DNA from: Candidatus Puniceispirillum sp.
GTDB taxonomy: Bacteria > Pseudomonadota > Alphaproteobacteria > Caedimonadales > UBA1908
Reading direction: 5' to 3'
DNA: 64,000 nucleotides
Assembly (NCBI GenBank): GCA_013822015.1
Contig: PNJU01000005.1
Location: forward strand, 88,901-152,900
Shown here: one piece after another, positions 1 through 8,252 of the stretch
Numbering within the stretch: position 1 is the stretch's first letter
Layout of the letters: every line of letters begins with the position of its first letter
Notes under the pieces: generated by a model
What the model was told of the DNA's origin: nothing
Databases searched by the model: none
What the model saw: the letters and a program-made list of their open reading frames with translations, nothing else
Translations under genes and position numbers: made by a program

Positions 1-657
1 CAAACGACCATTGGCGCGCACACGACCCTTTTTCCCTTTGCCTCCATCGGGCACATTTCCCAAGACCTCAAGTATGAGGGCGAGCCCTCAACCCTCGAGA
101 TCGGCGCGCACACCAATATCCGTGAGTATGTCACCATCCAGCCCGGCACAAAGGGCGGGATCATGAAGACCGTTGTGGGTGACCACTGCCACATCATGAT
201 CAACGCCCACATCGCCCATGACTGTGTGGTGGGCAACCACGTCATCATGTCCAACTGCGCCACCCTTGCGGGACACGTGGTGGTGGAGGATGAGGCCATC
301 ATTGGTGGTTTGGCCGCCATTCACCAGTTTGTACGTATTGGACGCGGCGCCATGATTGGCGGCATGAGCGGTGTTGAGCGTGATGTGATTCCCTTTGGCA
401 GTGTTAAGGGCGAGCGTGCCTTTTTAAACGGCCTTAACATTATTGGCCTAAAGCGTCGGGGTTTTGAGCGTGAGGATGTGCGGGTCTTAAAGGACGTGTA
501 CGAGGGGCTTTTCCACGCTCCCGGCACCTTGAGTCAGCGTGTGCAGGAGATGCAAGATAAATACGGGGATCATCCCCGCGCCCAGGAGCTTCTGGCCTTT
601 GTGTGCGCCGAATCCTCGCGCTCCTTTTGTCTGCCCCGGGAAAAGGAAGAACAGTGA
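1..657 (+). CDS. lpxA: UDP-N-acetylglucosamine acyltransferase LpxA, 5' end outside the window
   Basis: The frame is open from base 1, giving 218 C-terminal residues; the family is about 260 long, so roughly 45 N-terminal residues lie outside the window. LpxA transfers an R-3-hydroxyacyl chain from acyl carrier protein to UDP-GlcNAc, the first step of lipid A synthesis, in the cytoplasm. The sequence shows left-handed beta-helix hexapeptide repeats, the NAHIAHDC segment holding the catalytic histidine, the HQF segment, and the C-terminal GLKRRGF region typical of LpxA. Its TGA stop overlaps the GTG start of lpxI (GTGA), and lpxB follows, so the three are probably one operon. Identity is secure; only the start is missing. 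Confidence 0.97.
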   Translation, partial: QTTIGAHTTLFPFASIGHISQDLKYEGEPSTLEIGAHTNIREYVTIQPGTKGGIMKTVVGDHCHIMINAHIAHDCVVGNHVIMSNCATLAGHVVVEDEAIIGGLAAIHQFVRIGRGAMIGGMSGVERDVIPFGSVKGERAFLNGLNIIGLKRRGFEREDVRVLKDVYEGLFHAPGTLSQRVQEMQDKYGDHPRAQELLAFVCAESSRSFCLPREKEEQ

Positions 658-1469
658 CGACCTCTCTTGGCATTATTGCAGGGCAGGGCGCGCTGGTGGA
701 AAACCTCGTCTCTGCCTGCCAAGAACAAGAGCGGTCCTACTTCATCATCGCCCTTGAGGGGCAGTGCGATAAGGCCTTTGTGGAAAAACACCCCCATGCC
801 TGGGTGGGACTTGCCCAGGTTGGGAAGGCACTGACCTATCTTAAGGACGCGGGCGCAAAGGATCTCGTGATGGTGGGCGCCGTCAAGCGTCCTTCATTTT
901 CCAGCCTCAAACCTGACTTTGTGGGGGCCAAGTGGCTTGCCCAAATGGTGGGTAAGGTCCAGGGCGATGATGGACTCTTGCGTTATATTACTGAGAAACT
1001 AGAAGCAGAAGGTTTTCGTATTGTAGGCGTTGAGTCCCTCCTTGGAGAGACACTCCTGGGTGGTAAGGGAACCCTTACCCATACGGCACCCAAAGAGCAT
1101 CACATGCACGATATTGCCCGTGGGCGTGGGGTTTTGGAGGCGCTCGCACCCCAAGACGTGGGCCAAGCAATTGTCATCCAGGACGGCCTTGTGCTGGGCA
1201 TTGAGGCCATTGAGGGGACACAGGCCCTTATCGAGCGCACAGCGCACCTTGCGCGTCCGGCCCTGTCGCGCCCTGTCCTTATAAAGATGCCCAAAGCCAC
1301 CCAAGACATGCGCCTTGACCGGCCAACCCTTGGGCCCCTGACCATAGACGCCCTTGTGGCAGCTGGGTTTGCCGGCGTTGCGTATCAGGGGAGGGAGGTG
1401 ATTGTCTTGTCCAGGCAAGAGGTTATCCATAAGGCCAATGCTGGGGGACTTTTTGTCCATGGCTTTTAA
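654..1469 (+). CDS. lpxI: UDP-2,3-diacylglucosamine pyrophosphatase LpxI
   Basis: LpxI hydrolyses UDP-2,3-diacylglucosamine to lipid X and UMP; in alphaproteobacteria it replaces LpxH. The chosen GTG overlaps the lpxA stop as GTGA and sits behind an AAGGAAG ribosome site, giving 271 residues, close to the family length. A start at 603 would add 17 unrelated residues lying inside lpxA. The N-terminus (TSLGIIAGQGALVENL) and the C-terminal region with VLIKMPKATQDMRLDRPTLG fit the two-domain LpxI (DUF1009) family. The gene lies between lpxA and lpxB, the normal alphaproteobacterial order, and its 3' end overlaps lpxB by 11 bases, suggesting translational coupling. Confidence 0.93.
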   Translation: MTTSLGIIAGQGALVENLVSACQEQERSYFIIALEGQCDKAFVEKHPHAWVGLAQVGKALTYLKDAGAKDLVMVGAVKRPSFSSLKPDFVGAKWLAQMVGKVQGDDGLLRYITEKLEAEGFRIVGVESLLGETLLGGKGTLTHTAPKEHHMHDIARGRGVLEALAPQDVGQAIVIQDGLVLGIEAIEGTQALIERTAHLARPALSRPVLIKMPKATQDMRLDRPTLGPLTIDALVAAGFAGVAYQGREVIVLSRQEVIHKANAGGLFVHGF

Positions 1470-2610
1470 AAAAAACCCTCTTATTTACCTTGTGGCCGGC
1501 GAGGCGTCCGGCGATCTCCTTGGCAGCCGCCTCATGGCGCGTCTTTTGGCTCTTTATCCTGAGGCGCGCTTTATGGGTATCGGGGGTACGCGCATGTGCG
1601 CCCAGGGGATGAAGAGCCTTTTTCCCATGGAGGAGCTGTCTCTTATGGGGCTTGCGGAAGTGCTGCCCCATGCGCGGCGTTTGCTGGGACGTATTCAGGA
1701 GGTGGCAAAGGACATTGAGGCACAAAAGCCGGACGTGCTTGTGACCATTGACGCACCGGGTTTTAACTTTCGCTTGGCCAAAAAAGTGCGGGCATTCTCC
1801 AAGCCTCCTGCCATGATCCACTATACGGCGCCCACAGTCTGGGCATGGCGTCCGGGGCGCGCTGAAAAAATCGCCCATCTTTTTGATCATCTCCTGACCC
1901 TTTTCCCCTTCGAGCCATCTTACTTTACCCCCCATGGGCTCAAGACCACCTTTGTGGGCCACCCTTTGGTGGAGGACGAGCGGCTGAAAAACCCAGCCTT
2001 TGATTTTCGCGCCAAACACGGAATCGATGCGCGCGCGCCTCTTCTGATGCTTCTGCCCGGCAGTCGCCTGGGGGAGATCACGCGCCATGGTCCCTTGTTT
2101 ATGAAAGCGGTGCGCCAGCTTCAGGAAAAAGTCCCCGGCCTTCAGGTCGTATGCCCAACTCTTCCAGGTCTTGAAAAGACGCTGCGGGGCTTGGCCCCGT
2201 CCTCAATACCCATACATTTTGTGAGCGAGGAGGACGAAAAATACGCGGCCATGTGGGCGGCGGACGCGGCGCTTGCGGCCTCTGGCACTGTGACCTTGGA
2301 GCTCGCCCTCACCAACACGCCCATGGTTGTTGCCTATAAAGTGAATTGGTTCACAGCGTTTCTTTTGGGTTTTTTGATGAAGACGCCTTTTGTGAGTCTC
2401 GTCAACATCTTAGAGGGCAGAGAAATCGTGTCCGAGCGCCTTCAAAAGGGCGCCACACCCACGCTGCTTGCCCAAGATTTGGCCGCGCTTTTGGGTGCAA
2501 TGGGCACCCGGCAGCGCGCTGAGCTGAAAAAAATCCAGCCTCATCTGATGACAGGAAAAGACACCGACCCTAGCCTCGCTGCTGCCCAAGTTGTCGCCCA
2601 CTATTTCTGA
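1459..2610 (+). CDS. lpxB: lipid-A-disaccharide synthase LpxB
   Basis: LpxB (glycosyltransferase family 19) joins lipid X to UDP-2,3-diacylglucosamine to make the lipid A disaccharide at the inner face of the cytoplasmic membrane. The 383-residue product starts MAFKKNPLIYLVAGEASGD; the AGEASGD segment is the family's N-terminal signature, followed by MGIGG, APTVWAWRPGR, VGHPLVE, LLPGSR and the C-terminal ASGTVTLELAL sugar-nucleotide-binding region. ATG 1459 is preferred over the upstream in-frame start at 1402, which lies deep within lpxI. It completes the lpxA-lpxI-lpxB operon and overlaps the end of the convergent gene at 2601 by 10 bases. Confidence 0.97.
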   Translation: MAFKKNPLIYLVAGEASGDLLGSRLMARLLALYPEARFMGIGGTRMCAQGMKSLFPMEELSLMGLAEVLPHARRLLGRIQEVAKDIEAQKPDVLVTIDAPGFNFRLAKKVRAFSKPPAMIHYTAPTVWAWRPGRAEKIAHLFDHLLTLFPFEPSYFTPHGLKTTFVGHPLVEDERLKNPAFDFRAKHGIDARAPLLMLLPGSRLGEITRHGPLFMKAVRQLQEKVPGLQVVCPTLPGLEKTLRGLAPSSIPIHFVSEEDEKYAAMWAADAALAASGTVTLELALTNTPMVVAYKVNWFTAFLLGFLMKTPFVSLVNILEGREIVSERLQKGATPTLLAQDLAALLGAMGTRQRAELKKIQPHLMTGKDTDPSLAAAQVVAHYF

Positions 2611-2900
2611 GGAGGTAAGGGAGGCCTTTCCTTTGGATGCATCCACTTTCCATGTTGAAGATTGGGATTAGGGACTACTGTGCTTCCCTCCCTTGACACC
2701 ACAAGGATTTCTTTGGCGCCACCGTTTGCGAAAAGATCGTCAAGTAGCCGTTGAGCGAGCCCTTCAGCCTGCGCGTCTTGGGTCAGCTGGGGGGTGGGCT
2801 TTTCTTGAGCGCCTTCTTCTTTCATGTCCATGGGGTCACTGGCCAAAAGGGGTGTGGTCAGGGCACAAAGAAGCGCAAGTCTCGTTACGCGCATGTTCAT
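2601..2900 (-). CDS. small secreted protein, unknown function
   Basis: A 99-residue protein with a clear Sec signal peptide: basic MNMRVTR, a hydrophobic core, and a probable cleavage site near LLASDP at residues 19-22. The mature part is polar and acidic and holds a stretch (about residues 47-70) that could form an amphipathic helix. The ribosome site AAAGGAGA lies seven bases before the ATG. I recognise no domain. It lies just downstream, on the same strand, of the HAD/UbiA-like gene (12-base gap), so the two may share a transcript, and its 3' end overlaps the end of lpxB. The good ribosome site and signal peptide argue that it is real. Confidence 0.75.
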   Translation of the reverse strand: MNMRVTRLALLCALTTPLLASDPMDMKEEGAQEKPTPQLTQDAQAEGLAQRLLDDLFANGGAKEILVVSREGSTVVPNPNLQHGKWMHPKERPPLPPQK

Positions 2901-2912
2901 GGGGTTTCTCCT

Positions 2913-3938
2913 TTAAAATAAAGACCATATCACCAGCAACATACTAGGCAGTGCCCGTGCGGCAATCAAGCCTGTTTTGAACTGCTTACGACGCGTGGCC
3001 AAAAGATGTCCGCGTGGGGGCTCGCCCTTTTCAAGGACGTAATAGGCGCTTGCCACGCCCAAGATGGTCAAAGTCACAATGAGGGGCATGAAGAAGGCGC
3101 ACAGGATAAAGACCTCAATGCCAAGGCCCAAAATCCAAAAGGCCTTAGGCAAGTCCATGGCGCCTGTTGCCAGTAAGGTGCGCCTTGGCCACTCGGGACG
3201 CATGGGCTCGTCTCGCATGCTCACAAGGTCGGCTCCAAGCTCCGCCGACGAGGTCAGCGCCCAAAGGGCAATCCATCCAAGCAGGGAGTGCACGCGCACA
3301 GCTGCCGCGTCAAAAATGAGAAAGGGGATCCAGTAAATGAGGCTCGTAAAAAAGGCGAAAGGCGAGAAAAAGTCCTGCCACGAGACGGGGGCTTTGTGTT
3401 CTTTAAAGAGCCGCACGTCATGGTTGATTTTAAAAAGCTCTTCCACCACGTCCTCGGGAGTTTCCACCGCCAGGGCCGTGTGGGCCTTCTCCCACACGGG
3501 CAGATCTTGAACCGCGTTGCCCGCATAGTCAAAGCCCTTTTCCCCGTAACGGTCCACAAGGGCTTTGGCCTTGGCATGGGAGCGCAAGTTTGTTGCGCCG
3601 TCGCTGGCCATCACGTCTTCAAAAAGACCTATATGGGCGGCAATTTGTCGGGCAGGGGCCGCGTCCGAGGCAGTGACAAGGATGAGGGTGCGCCCGCTTG
3701 CGTGCTCGCCTTTTAAAAAGGTCAAAAAGTCTTGGTGATAGGGCAGGTGGGCGGGGTTTAGTGTCACGTGATCCGCCACCATGCGCTTCAAATACGCGCG
3801 CCCTTGGAAGAACCACAGGGCAATTTTAAAGATGTTAAGAAGGCTTTCTTTGAGAAATACCAGGAGGGATTCCTCCAACACGTCACTGGCAATAAGGGTA
3901 CCATCAAGATCAACACATAAGGGGCGATTGGTAGACAT
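2913..3938 (-). CDS. HAD phosphatase fused to a half-length UbiA-like membrane domain
   Basis: The N-terminal ~190 residues are a HAD-type phosphatase: DLDGTL at residues 10-15 with the nucleophile Asp, LILVTAS as motif II, and AGNAVQDLPVW in the metal-binding position. A membrane domain of about 130 residues follows, with several transmembrane segments and, near ELGADLVSMRDEP...RPEWPRR, what looks like a degraded form of the NDxxDxxxD...P.RP prenyl-diphosphate site of UbiA prenyltransferases. Known HAD-UbiA fusions are about 480 residues; this one has 341, so the second half of UbiA with its second Asp-rich motif is missing. No internal stop or nearby remnant was seen. Prenyltransferase activity is doubtful; the phosphatase may work. 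Confidence 0.8.
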   Translation of the reverse strand: MSTNRPLCVDLDGTLIASDVLEESLLVFLKESLLNIFKIALWFFQGRAYLKRMVADHVTLNPAHLPYHQDFLTFLKGEHASGRTLILVTASDAAPARQIAAHIGLFEDVMASDGATNLRSHAKAKALVDRYGEKGFDYAGNAVQDLPVWEKAHTALAVETPEDVVEELFKINHDVRLFKEHKAPVSWQDFFSPFAFFTSLIYWIPFLIFDAAAVRVHSLLGWIALWALTSSAELGADLVSMRDEPMRPEWPRRTLLATGAMDLPKAFWILGLGIEVFILCAFFMPLIVTLTILGVASAYYVLEKGEPPRGHLLATRRKQFKTGLIAARALPSMLLVIWSLF

Positions 3939-4107
3939 GGGAACTCGTTTGCGGTTTTTACTTTCTTATGACGACCATACACCGTGGGAAAATAGATGTC
4001 TTGTGTCTTGTGGGGGTATGAGGAGCGAACGGTTTGCGCTGTGCTTTGAGCCCATTGCGGTGTAGTCTTTCTTTTCATGTACATATGTTACGGGAAAGAG
4101 GCATCAG

Positions 4108-5115
4108 ATGGATAAGCATCAATTAGGGAATTCGGATCTTTGGGTGTCACGCCTTGGTCTTGGGTGCATGGGAATGTCCTCAGGCTATGGCACCTGTGAT
4201 GATGGTGAGTCTGTCCACTTCCTTAAGGGCGCCCTTGATGCGGGTGTGAACTTTCTCGACACGGCGGATCAGTACGGCATCGGCGTGAAAGGATGGGGGC
4301 ATAACGAAACCTTGATCGGCAACGTCTTGGCAGGGAGTCGCCGGCAACGAGTGGTCCTTGCCACAAAATGTGGGTTTGTTGACCCAGGTCAAGGCACAGT
4401 TTTGGACGGGGCCATGGTGAACGCAACGCCAGCACACATGCGAAGCGCATGCGACGCGAGTTTACGCCGTCTCAAGACCGACGTGATCGATCTTTACTAC
4501 CTCCACCGGGCGCAAAAAGATGTCCCCATTGAAGAGTCCGTCGGTGCTCTGGCAGACCTTGTGAAGGCGGGTAAGGTGCGCTTTATTGGGCTCAGTGAGG
4601 TGACCCCGGCGACCCTTCAAAGGGCACACAAGGTGCATCCCATTACTGCTTTGCAATCTGAGTATTCGCTCTTTCACCGCAAACCTGAAAAAGAGATCCT
4701 CTCCACTTGTCGTGCACTGGGCGTTGCTTTTGTGGCTTATTGTCCCTTGGGGCGCGGATTTTTAACGGGCAAATACAGGGATATTTCAGCCCTTGAGGAG
4801 GGTGATTACCGGCGTTTGTTGCCTAAATACACGGGGGATAATTACACGCAAAACATTAAAATTGTGGACGCTGTTGGGACCCTTGCCAGGCAAAAAGGGT
4901 GCACGCCCGCCCAACTTGCACTGGCCTGGCTGATGGCCCAGGGCCAGGACGTATTCTCCATACCTGGAACACGCTCATTGGAGAGATTAAAGGAAAATCT
5001 TGGGGCGACTCAGGTGGTCCTCACAAGGACAGAGCTGGATAAGATTGACCGGGCAATTCCCCTGGGCGCCGCCCAAGGCGAACAATATCCAGCACTGTTT
5101 GACTTTGAAGTATAG
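4108..5115 (+). CDS. aldo/keto reductase
   Basis: A 335-residue NADPH-dependent oxidoreductase of the AKR superfamily (TIM barrel). The catalytic tetrad is visible: Asp in NFLDTAD, Tyr in DQYG, Lys in VLATKCGF and His in YYLHRAQ. The C-terminal part carries SIPGTRSLERLKENLGA, the usual phosphate/cofactor-binding region. The opening LGLGCMGMSSGYG resembles the AKR13/YakC-type subgroup. It is a single gene, divergent from the HAD-UbiA gene, with about 170 bases between them for two promoters. The substrate is unknown; such enzymes commonly reduce reactive aldehydes. Confidence 0.92.
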   Translation: MDKHQLGNSDLWVSRLGLGCMGMSSGYGTCDDGESVHFLKGALDAGVNFLDTADQYGIGVKGWGHNETLIGNVLAGSRRQRVVLATKCGFVDPGQGTVLDGAMVNATPAHMRSACDASLRRLKTDVIDLYYLHRAQKDVPIEESVGALADLVKAGKVRFIGLSEVTPATLQRAHKVHPITALQSEYSLFHRKPEKEILSTCRALGVAFVAYCPLGRGFLTGKYRDISALEEGDYRRLLPKYTGDNYTQNIKIVDAVGTLARQKGCTPAQLALAWLMAQGQDVFSIPGTRSLERLKENLGATQVVLTRTELDKIDRAIPLGAAQGEQYPALFDFEV

Positions 5116-5153
5116 CCGAACCATTATAATTTGATAATGCGTCACTCGCCGCT

Positions 5154-5171
5154 CGTGTATACTTATACACG
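5154..5171. repeat. perfect 8-bp inverted repeat between convergent genes
   Basis: CGTGTATA and TATACACG are separated by two bases, between the end of the aldo/keto reductase gene and the end of the small cysteine-rich gene. It has no following T tract, so it could be a weak terminator or a protein-binding site. The rest of the 130-base gap shows nothing else. Confidence 0.4.
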
Positions 5172-5245
5172 TCGCTTTCCTCGTATCCTGTTATCACATT
5201 AAACTGTTCTAGCTATATAGCGCGCCTTAAGCGCATTTGGCGTCT

Positions 5246-5527
5246 TTATCTGGCCGAGCGGGGTGTGTCAACCCCGAGGCACTTCTCGAAGCACACAAGG
5301 CTGGCGTCGCTGGCCTTGCGCATACATTCACGGTAGGCTTGTCCTGTGTCGGCGCTGTTTTGATGGAAGCGATCCTTTTGTGCTTGCCAGCACGCATCAT
5401 TTTCCATGCGCAATTTGTCCGAGCATGCTTGGTCACATGCACGGCGTGTCTCGTCATCTGCGCTGGCAAACAAACCACCTGCCCAAGCCCACCCCAAAAC
5501 AAGCGCAATAGTCCATTGGCGATCCAT
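5246..5527 (-). CDS. small secreted protein with mirror-symmetric cysteines
   Basis: A 93-residue protein with a Sec signal peptide (MDRQWTIALVLGWAWAGGLFASADD, cleavage probably after residue 22). The mature part is charged and helical in character and has six cysteines at 31, 35, 46, 68, 79 and 83. The spacing reads the same both ways: C-X3-C-X10-C-X21-C-X10-C-X3-C. An antiparallel two-helix hairpin with disulfides 31-83, 35-79 and 46-68 would explain this. The ATG at 5527 is chosen over the upstream in-frame start at 5575 because it follows AAGGGG and begins the signal peptide. No family recognised. Confidence 0.75.
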   Translation of the reverse strand: MDRQWTIALVLGWAWAGGLFASADDETRRACDQACSDKLRMENDACWQAQKDRFHQNSADTGQAYRECMRKASDASLVCFEKCLGVDTPRSAR

Positions 5528-5615
5528 GCTGCGCCCCTTATTTTTCTCAATCACATTTCTAGTGAGACACACCACACCTTAACAAAAAGTTAAAAGACAA
5601 TAAGCATCTTATTTT

Positions 5616-5655
5616 TTGACAAAATATTTGACAAGAGGGGCTAGGCAGCTATCCT
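5616..5655 (+). promoter_or_regulatory. predicted sigma70 promoter of methyltransferase paralogue 1
   Basis: Tandem TTGACA boxes lie at 5616-5621 and 5628-5633; the second is 16 bases before TATCCT (5650-5655). The 81 bases from 5616 to 5696 align without gaps to 7005-7085 upstream of paralogue 2, with 12 differences by eye, so promoter and leader were duplicated together with the gene. Confidence 0.6.
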
Positions 5656-5689
5656 GGTCCCCAGGATTGACAGCGGGATCAGTTATATT

Positions 5690-6907
5690 TTGAAAATGCA
5701 CGTTTTATCTTTGGTTTCATGCTCTCTTCTTTGTCTATTGTCCAGTGTGCAAGTTGAGCTTTACGCCTCACCCTTTGATCCCCAAGACCCTCACGCAATA
5801 GCCCACGCGATGAGAGCGAAAGCCGACATGGAGCGGACCATATCTCCTTGGGTTGATCCACGTGTTGTCGGTGAGGTGGAGACAATTGCGCTTGCCATAA
5901 AGTGTTTGAGTGAGCCGCCTTGTGTGATGATTCCACAGATCCGCCTGGGTGATCTCGAAAGTCTTGACCCAGGCAATAGTTTTGGTCAGATGGATGGCCC
6001 TCTCCTTGATGCCCTTACATGTGTGCGCAACACTTACGAGCAAAGGCGCGCACAGGCCCTCGCGTGTGATCCGGCCCTAAAAGGCGCTGAACTGGATAAA
6101 CTTTGCCGTGTCAGAATCATGGACTTGGGTGCTGGGCACGGTTTTGCAACGTGGAAGTTTGTTGTAGCCGGCGCGCGCGTTACTGTGGTTGAGCCCCAGA
6201 AATCACTCATGAGTACAACCACAAACTTCCCTTGGAAAAACCTTGATAAAGCGGTGTCGTTTTTGCCGGAAGGAGTTTCTAAAAAAGATGTGGCAGATTT
6301 TGTCAGCCTGACGGCCGTGCAGGTCCTTGGGAAGGCGCATTATCAAAATACCTTCGATGGTGTTTACGCCGCCCATGTCTTGCACTGTATGTCCCCCCGT
6401 GAGGCACTTACGTGCACAGAGCTTCTGCCTGGTGTTTTGAAGGATGACGGAATCATTTGGGCGCGCGTTTTGGGCGGCTTTCTACCCAACGGGCATGGGC
6501 GCGACGCGGCTGTCTATGTGCAACAACTTGCCCAGAAAAAGCGTTTCCCCGGGTACATGATGCGTGTTGCTACACAGGACGGTGTTCAAACAGCCCATGG
6601 CTCAATGTCCTTTACTCCCCTTGATGAGGACGGCGATTTTGCGCCAAGGACTCTTTATCGCGAGGAGGGCACGACAAGCCGTAGGGGTCATTTTTCTTTC
6701 GATCCTCAGAGTTTCAAGACGCTTTTTGAAGGGCGTCCCTTTGAAAACGCAAGCCTCTTTTGGGAGGACAAAACGGGTCTTATCCCCATCAACGCAGATG
6801 AGATGGTTTACGCGTCGCCAGAAAAAACAGGCATCAAGTCCCTCTATTTGAAAACCACCAGAATGAAGAGGCCACCGCAAAATCAGCCAAATGACGCGTC
6901 AAAATAG
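5690..6907 (+). CDS. exported SAM methyltransferase-like protein, array paralogue 1 (subtype A)
   Basis: A 405-residue protein with a signal peptide (hydrophobic residues about 4-22, cleavage near YASPF) and a class I SAM methyltransferase fold. Motif I is IMDLGAGHG at 143-151, the ribose-binding acidic residue is Glu168 in VVEPQ, and FDGVYAAHVLHCMSP near 222-235 is the motif IV/V region. The array signature QxxxxxFPGYMM lies near 279-291. A C-terminal block FDPQSFKTLFEG...LYLK recurs in the other subtype A members. The start is TTG 5690 or ATG 5696; TTG is favoured because paralogue 2 has its best start at the matching TTG of the duplicated leader. The methyl acceptor is unknown. Confidence 0.85.
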   Translation: MKMHVLSLVSCSLLCLLSSVQVELYASPFDPQDPHAIAHAMRAKADMERTISPWVDPRVVGEVETIALAIKCLSEPPCVMIPQIRLGDLESLDPGNSFGQMDGPLLDALTCVRNTYEQRRAQALACDPALKGAELDKLCRVRIMDLGAGHGFATWKFVVAGARVTVVEPQKSLMSTTTNFPWKNLDKAVSFLPEGVSKKDVADFVSLTAVQVLGKAHYQNTFDGVYAAHVLHCMSPREALTCTELLPGVLKDDGIIWARVLGGFLPNGHGRDAAVYVQQLAQKKRFPGYMMRVATQDGVQTAHGSMSFTPLDEDGDFAPRTLYREEGTTSRRGHFSFDPQSFKTLFEGRPFENASLFWEDKTGLIPINADEMVYASPEKTGIKSLYLKTTRMKRPPQNQPNDASK

Positions 6908-7004
6908 CACGAACGGGTTCCGGAGGCTGACGATTTTCATAAACGCGTTTGTTTAGATCATAAGGGTTGGGGTATGTGAGCCTATGGAGGGTGCACGCCT
7001 GTCT

Positions 7005-7044
7005 TTGACAAAATATTTGACAAGAGGGGTTGGGCGGCTATAGT
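7005..7044 (+). promoter_or_regulatory. predicted sigma70 promoter of methyltransferase paralogues 2-4
   Basis: TTGACA at 7005-7010 and again at 7017-7022; the second is 16 bases before TATAGT (7039-7044). This is the duplicated copy of the element at 5616-5655. Transcription from it would rule out the GTG at 7043 and make ATG 7052 almost leaderless, which supports TTG 7079 as the start. Confidence 0.65.
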
Positions 7045-7078
7045 GGGCCCCATGGTTGGCAGCTGGATCGTTTATATT

Positions 7079-8227
7079 TTGAAAAAACAAGTTGTTATTT
7101 TGGTGTGTGTGATGTTTCAAGCAGCTTTTGCGAGCTCGCAAGAACCTGAGCCGAGGGTGAGGAGTCGGCATCAGGATATATCCCTTCACGAGGAGTGGCT
7201 CCCTTTGTATTTAACCCAGACGCAAAAAGAAACCCTCCTAACGGATCTTCAGGCGCGCAAGGATGCGATGGCTCCTCCGGTTCAGCTTGACGGCAAAGTA
7301 AAATCTGGGGGGCGTTATTACGGAACCCTCACACCCTTTACGGTGGCTGGCATGACCCATGTGCGCTCTTTGACCGCTGGCGGCGCCGTGCCGAAGGTTT
7401 TAGATGTCGGGGCTGGGGACGGGTTTCACGCAGGCCTACTCGTGCTTGCCGGGGGACACGTGACCCTTCTGGAAAATGACACATGTCTTGTGGACACCAA
7501 GACCAATAAGAACGTGCCAGGACGCATACTGGTTAATATCCTGCGTGGGTATTTACCAGAGGGTGTGGCTGTCAAGGACCGGACGCGCATTGTTGTGGGG
7601 GACGCTTTGAAGACCCTTGCAAAGGCTGCGCACCAAGGCGCCTATGACTTTATCAATGCCGCCAATGTCCTCCACTGCATGACGCCGCGTGATGCTGAAA
7701 GCTGTGTGAGAGCCCTTTACGGCGCACTCAAGCCCGGGGGCGTTGTGCACGCGCGGGTTCATGCACTCAGTGCCATGACTGCGATCGTGGAAGGGTCTGT
7801 GCTTCATATTTATAGCCAGGAGGTGGAGAAGGGGGCACGCTTTCCCGGATGGATGTTGATCTCAACCAAGTATGACCGTGAGCACTTTGGTTTTACGCAA
7901 GTAACCCCCCTTGACGCCATGAGCGATCACTCTCCCATGGAAACGCACTATACAAAATCCTCTGACCAGGCTGACCGGCCAGATACGTTGGAAAGCAGTA
8001 TGTTATGCTTTGACGTGGCGACCCTGAAGCGACTTTTTGAAGGGGCTGGATTCGTGTCACAGGCGTGCCAGTTTGAGGGGTTAGACGACAGCCTGACGCA
8101 AGTCCAAGAAGGACAAGAAACTTTTGTAAACGCTCCTCAGGATCCAGGATTTTCTTCTTATCACCCTTGTGTTCAAGATACCTTTGGAGCGGCCAATATT
8201 TGTTATGTAGCCGCCAAACCCCTGTGA
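7079..8227 (+). CDS. exported SAM methyltransferase-like protein, array paralogue 2 (subtype B)
   Basis: With the TTG start at 7079 the product has 382 residues and begins with a textbook signal peptide (LKKQVVILVCVMFQAAFASSQEP, basic start then a hydrophobic core). Upstream in-frame starts overlap the predicted -10 box or lie almost on it. The SAM motif is VLDVGAGDGFHAG with the acidic residue in VTLLEND; FINAANVLHCMTP is the motif IV/V region and RFPGWM is the array signature. Subtype B differs from A by GTLTPFTVAGMTHVR before motif I and by a different C-terminus ending ICYVAAKPL. Paralogues 3 and 4 follow closely, so 2-4 are probably one transcript. Confidence 0.83.
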   Translation: MKKQVVILVCVMFQAAFASSQEPEPRVRSRHQDISLHEEWLPLYLTQTQKETLLTDLQARKDAMAPPVQLDGKVKSGGRYYGTLTPFTVAGMTHVRSLTAGGAVPKVLDVGAGDGFHAGLLVLAGGHVTLLENDTCLVDTKTNKNVPGRILVNILRGYLPEGVAVKDRTRIVVGDALKTLAKAAHQGAYDFINAANVLHCMTPRDAESCVRALYGALKPGGVVHARVHALSAMTAIVEGSVLHIYSQEVEKGARFPGWMLISTKYDREHFGFTQVTPLDAMSDHSPMETHYTKSSDQADRPDTLESSMLCFDVATLKRLFEGAGFVSQACQFEGLDDSLTQVQEGQETFVNAPQDPGFSSYHPCVQDTFGAANICYVAAKPL

Positions 8228-8252
8228 CCAGATGACGGGGAAGGAAAGAAAA

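Noticed and set aside
999-2088. Long minus-strand ORFs opposite lpxI and lpxB
   Set aside because: They are shadows of well-conserved genes, with no plausible protein features or ribosome sites.
5246-5527. Small Tim-like twin CX3C protein
   Set aside because: The two CX3C pairs lie 43 residues apart with two more cysteines between them, unlike the 11-17 spacing of small Tim proteins.
7043-7054. GTG 7043 or ATG 7052 as start of methyltransferase paralogue 2
   Set aside because: They overlap or nearly touch the predicted -10 box and would put 12 or 9 extra residues before a complete signal peptide.
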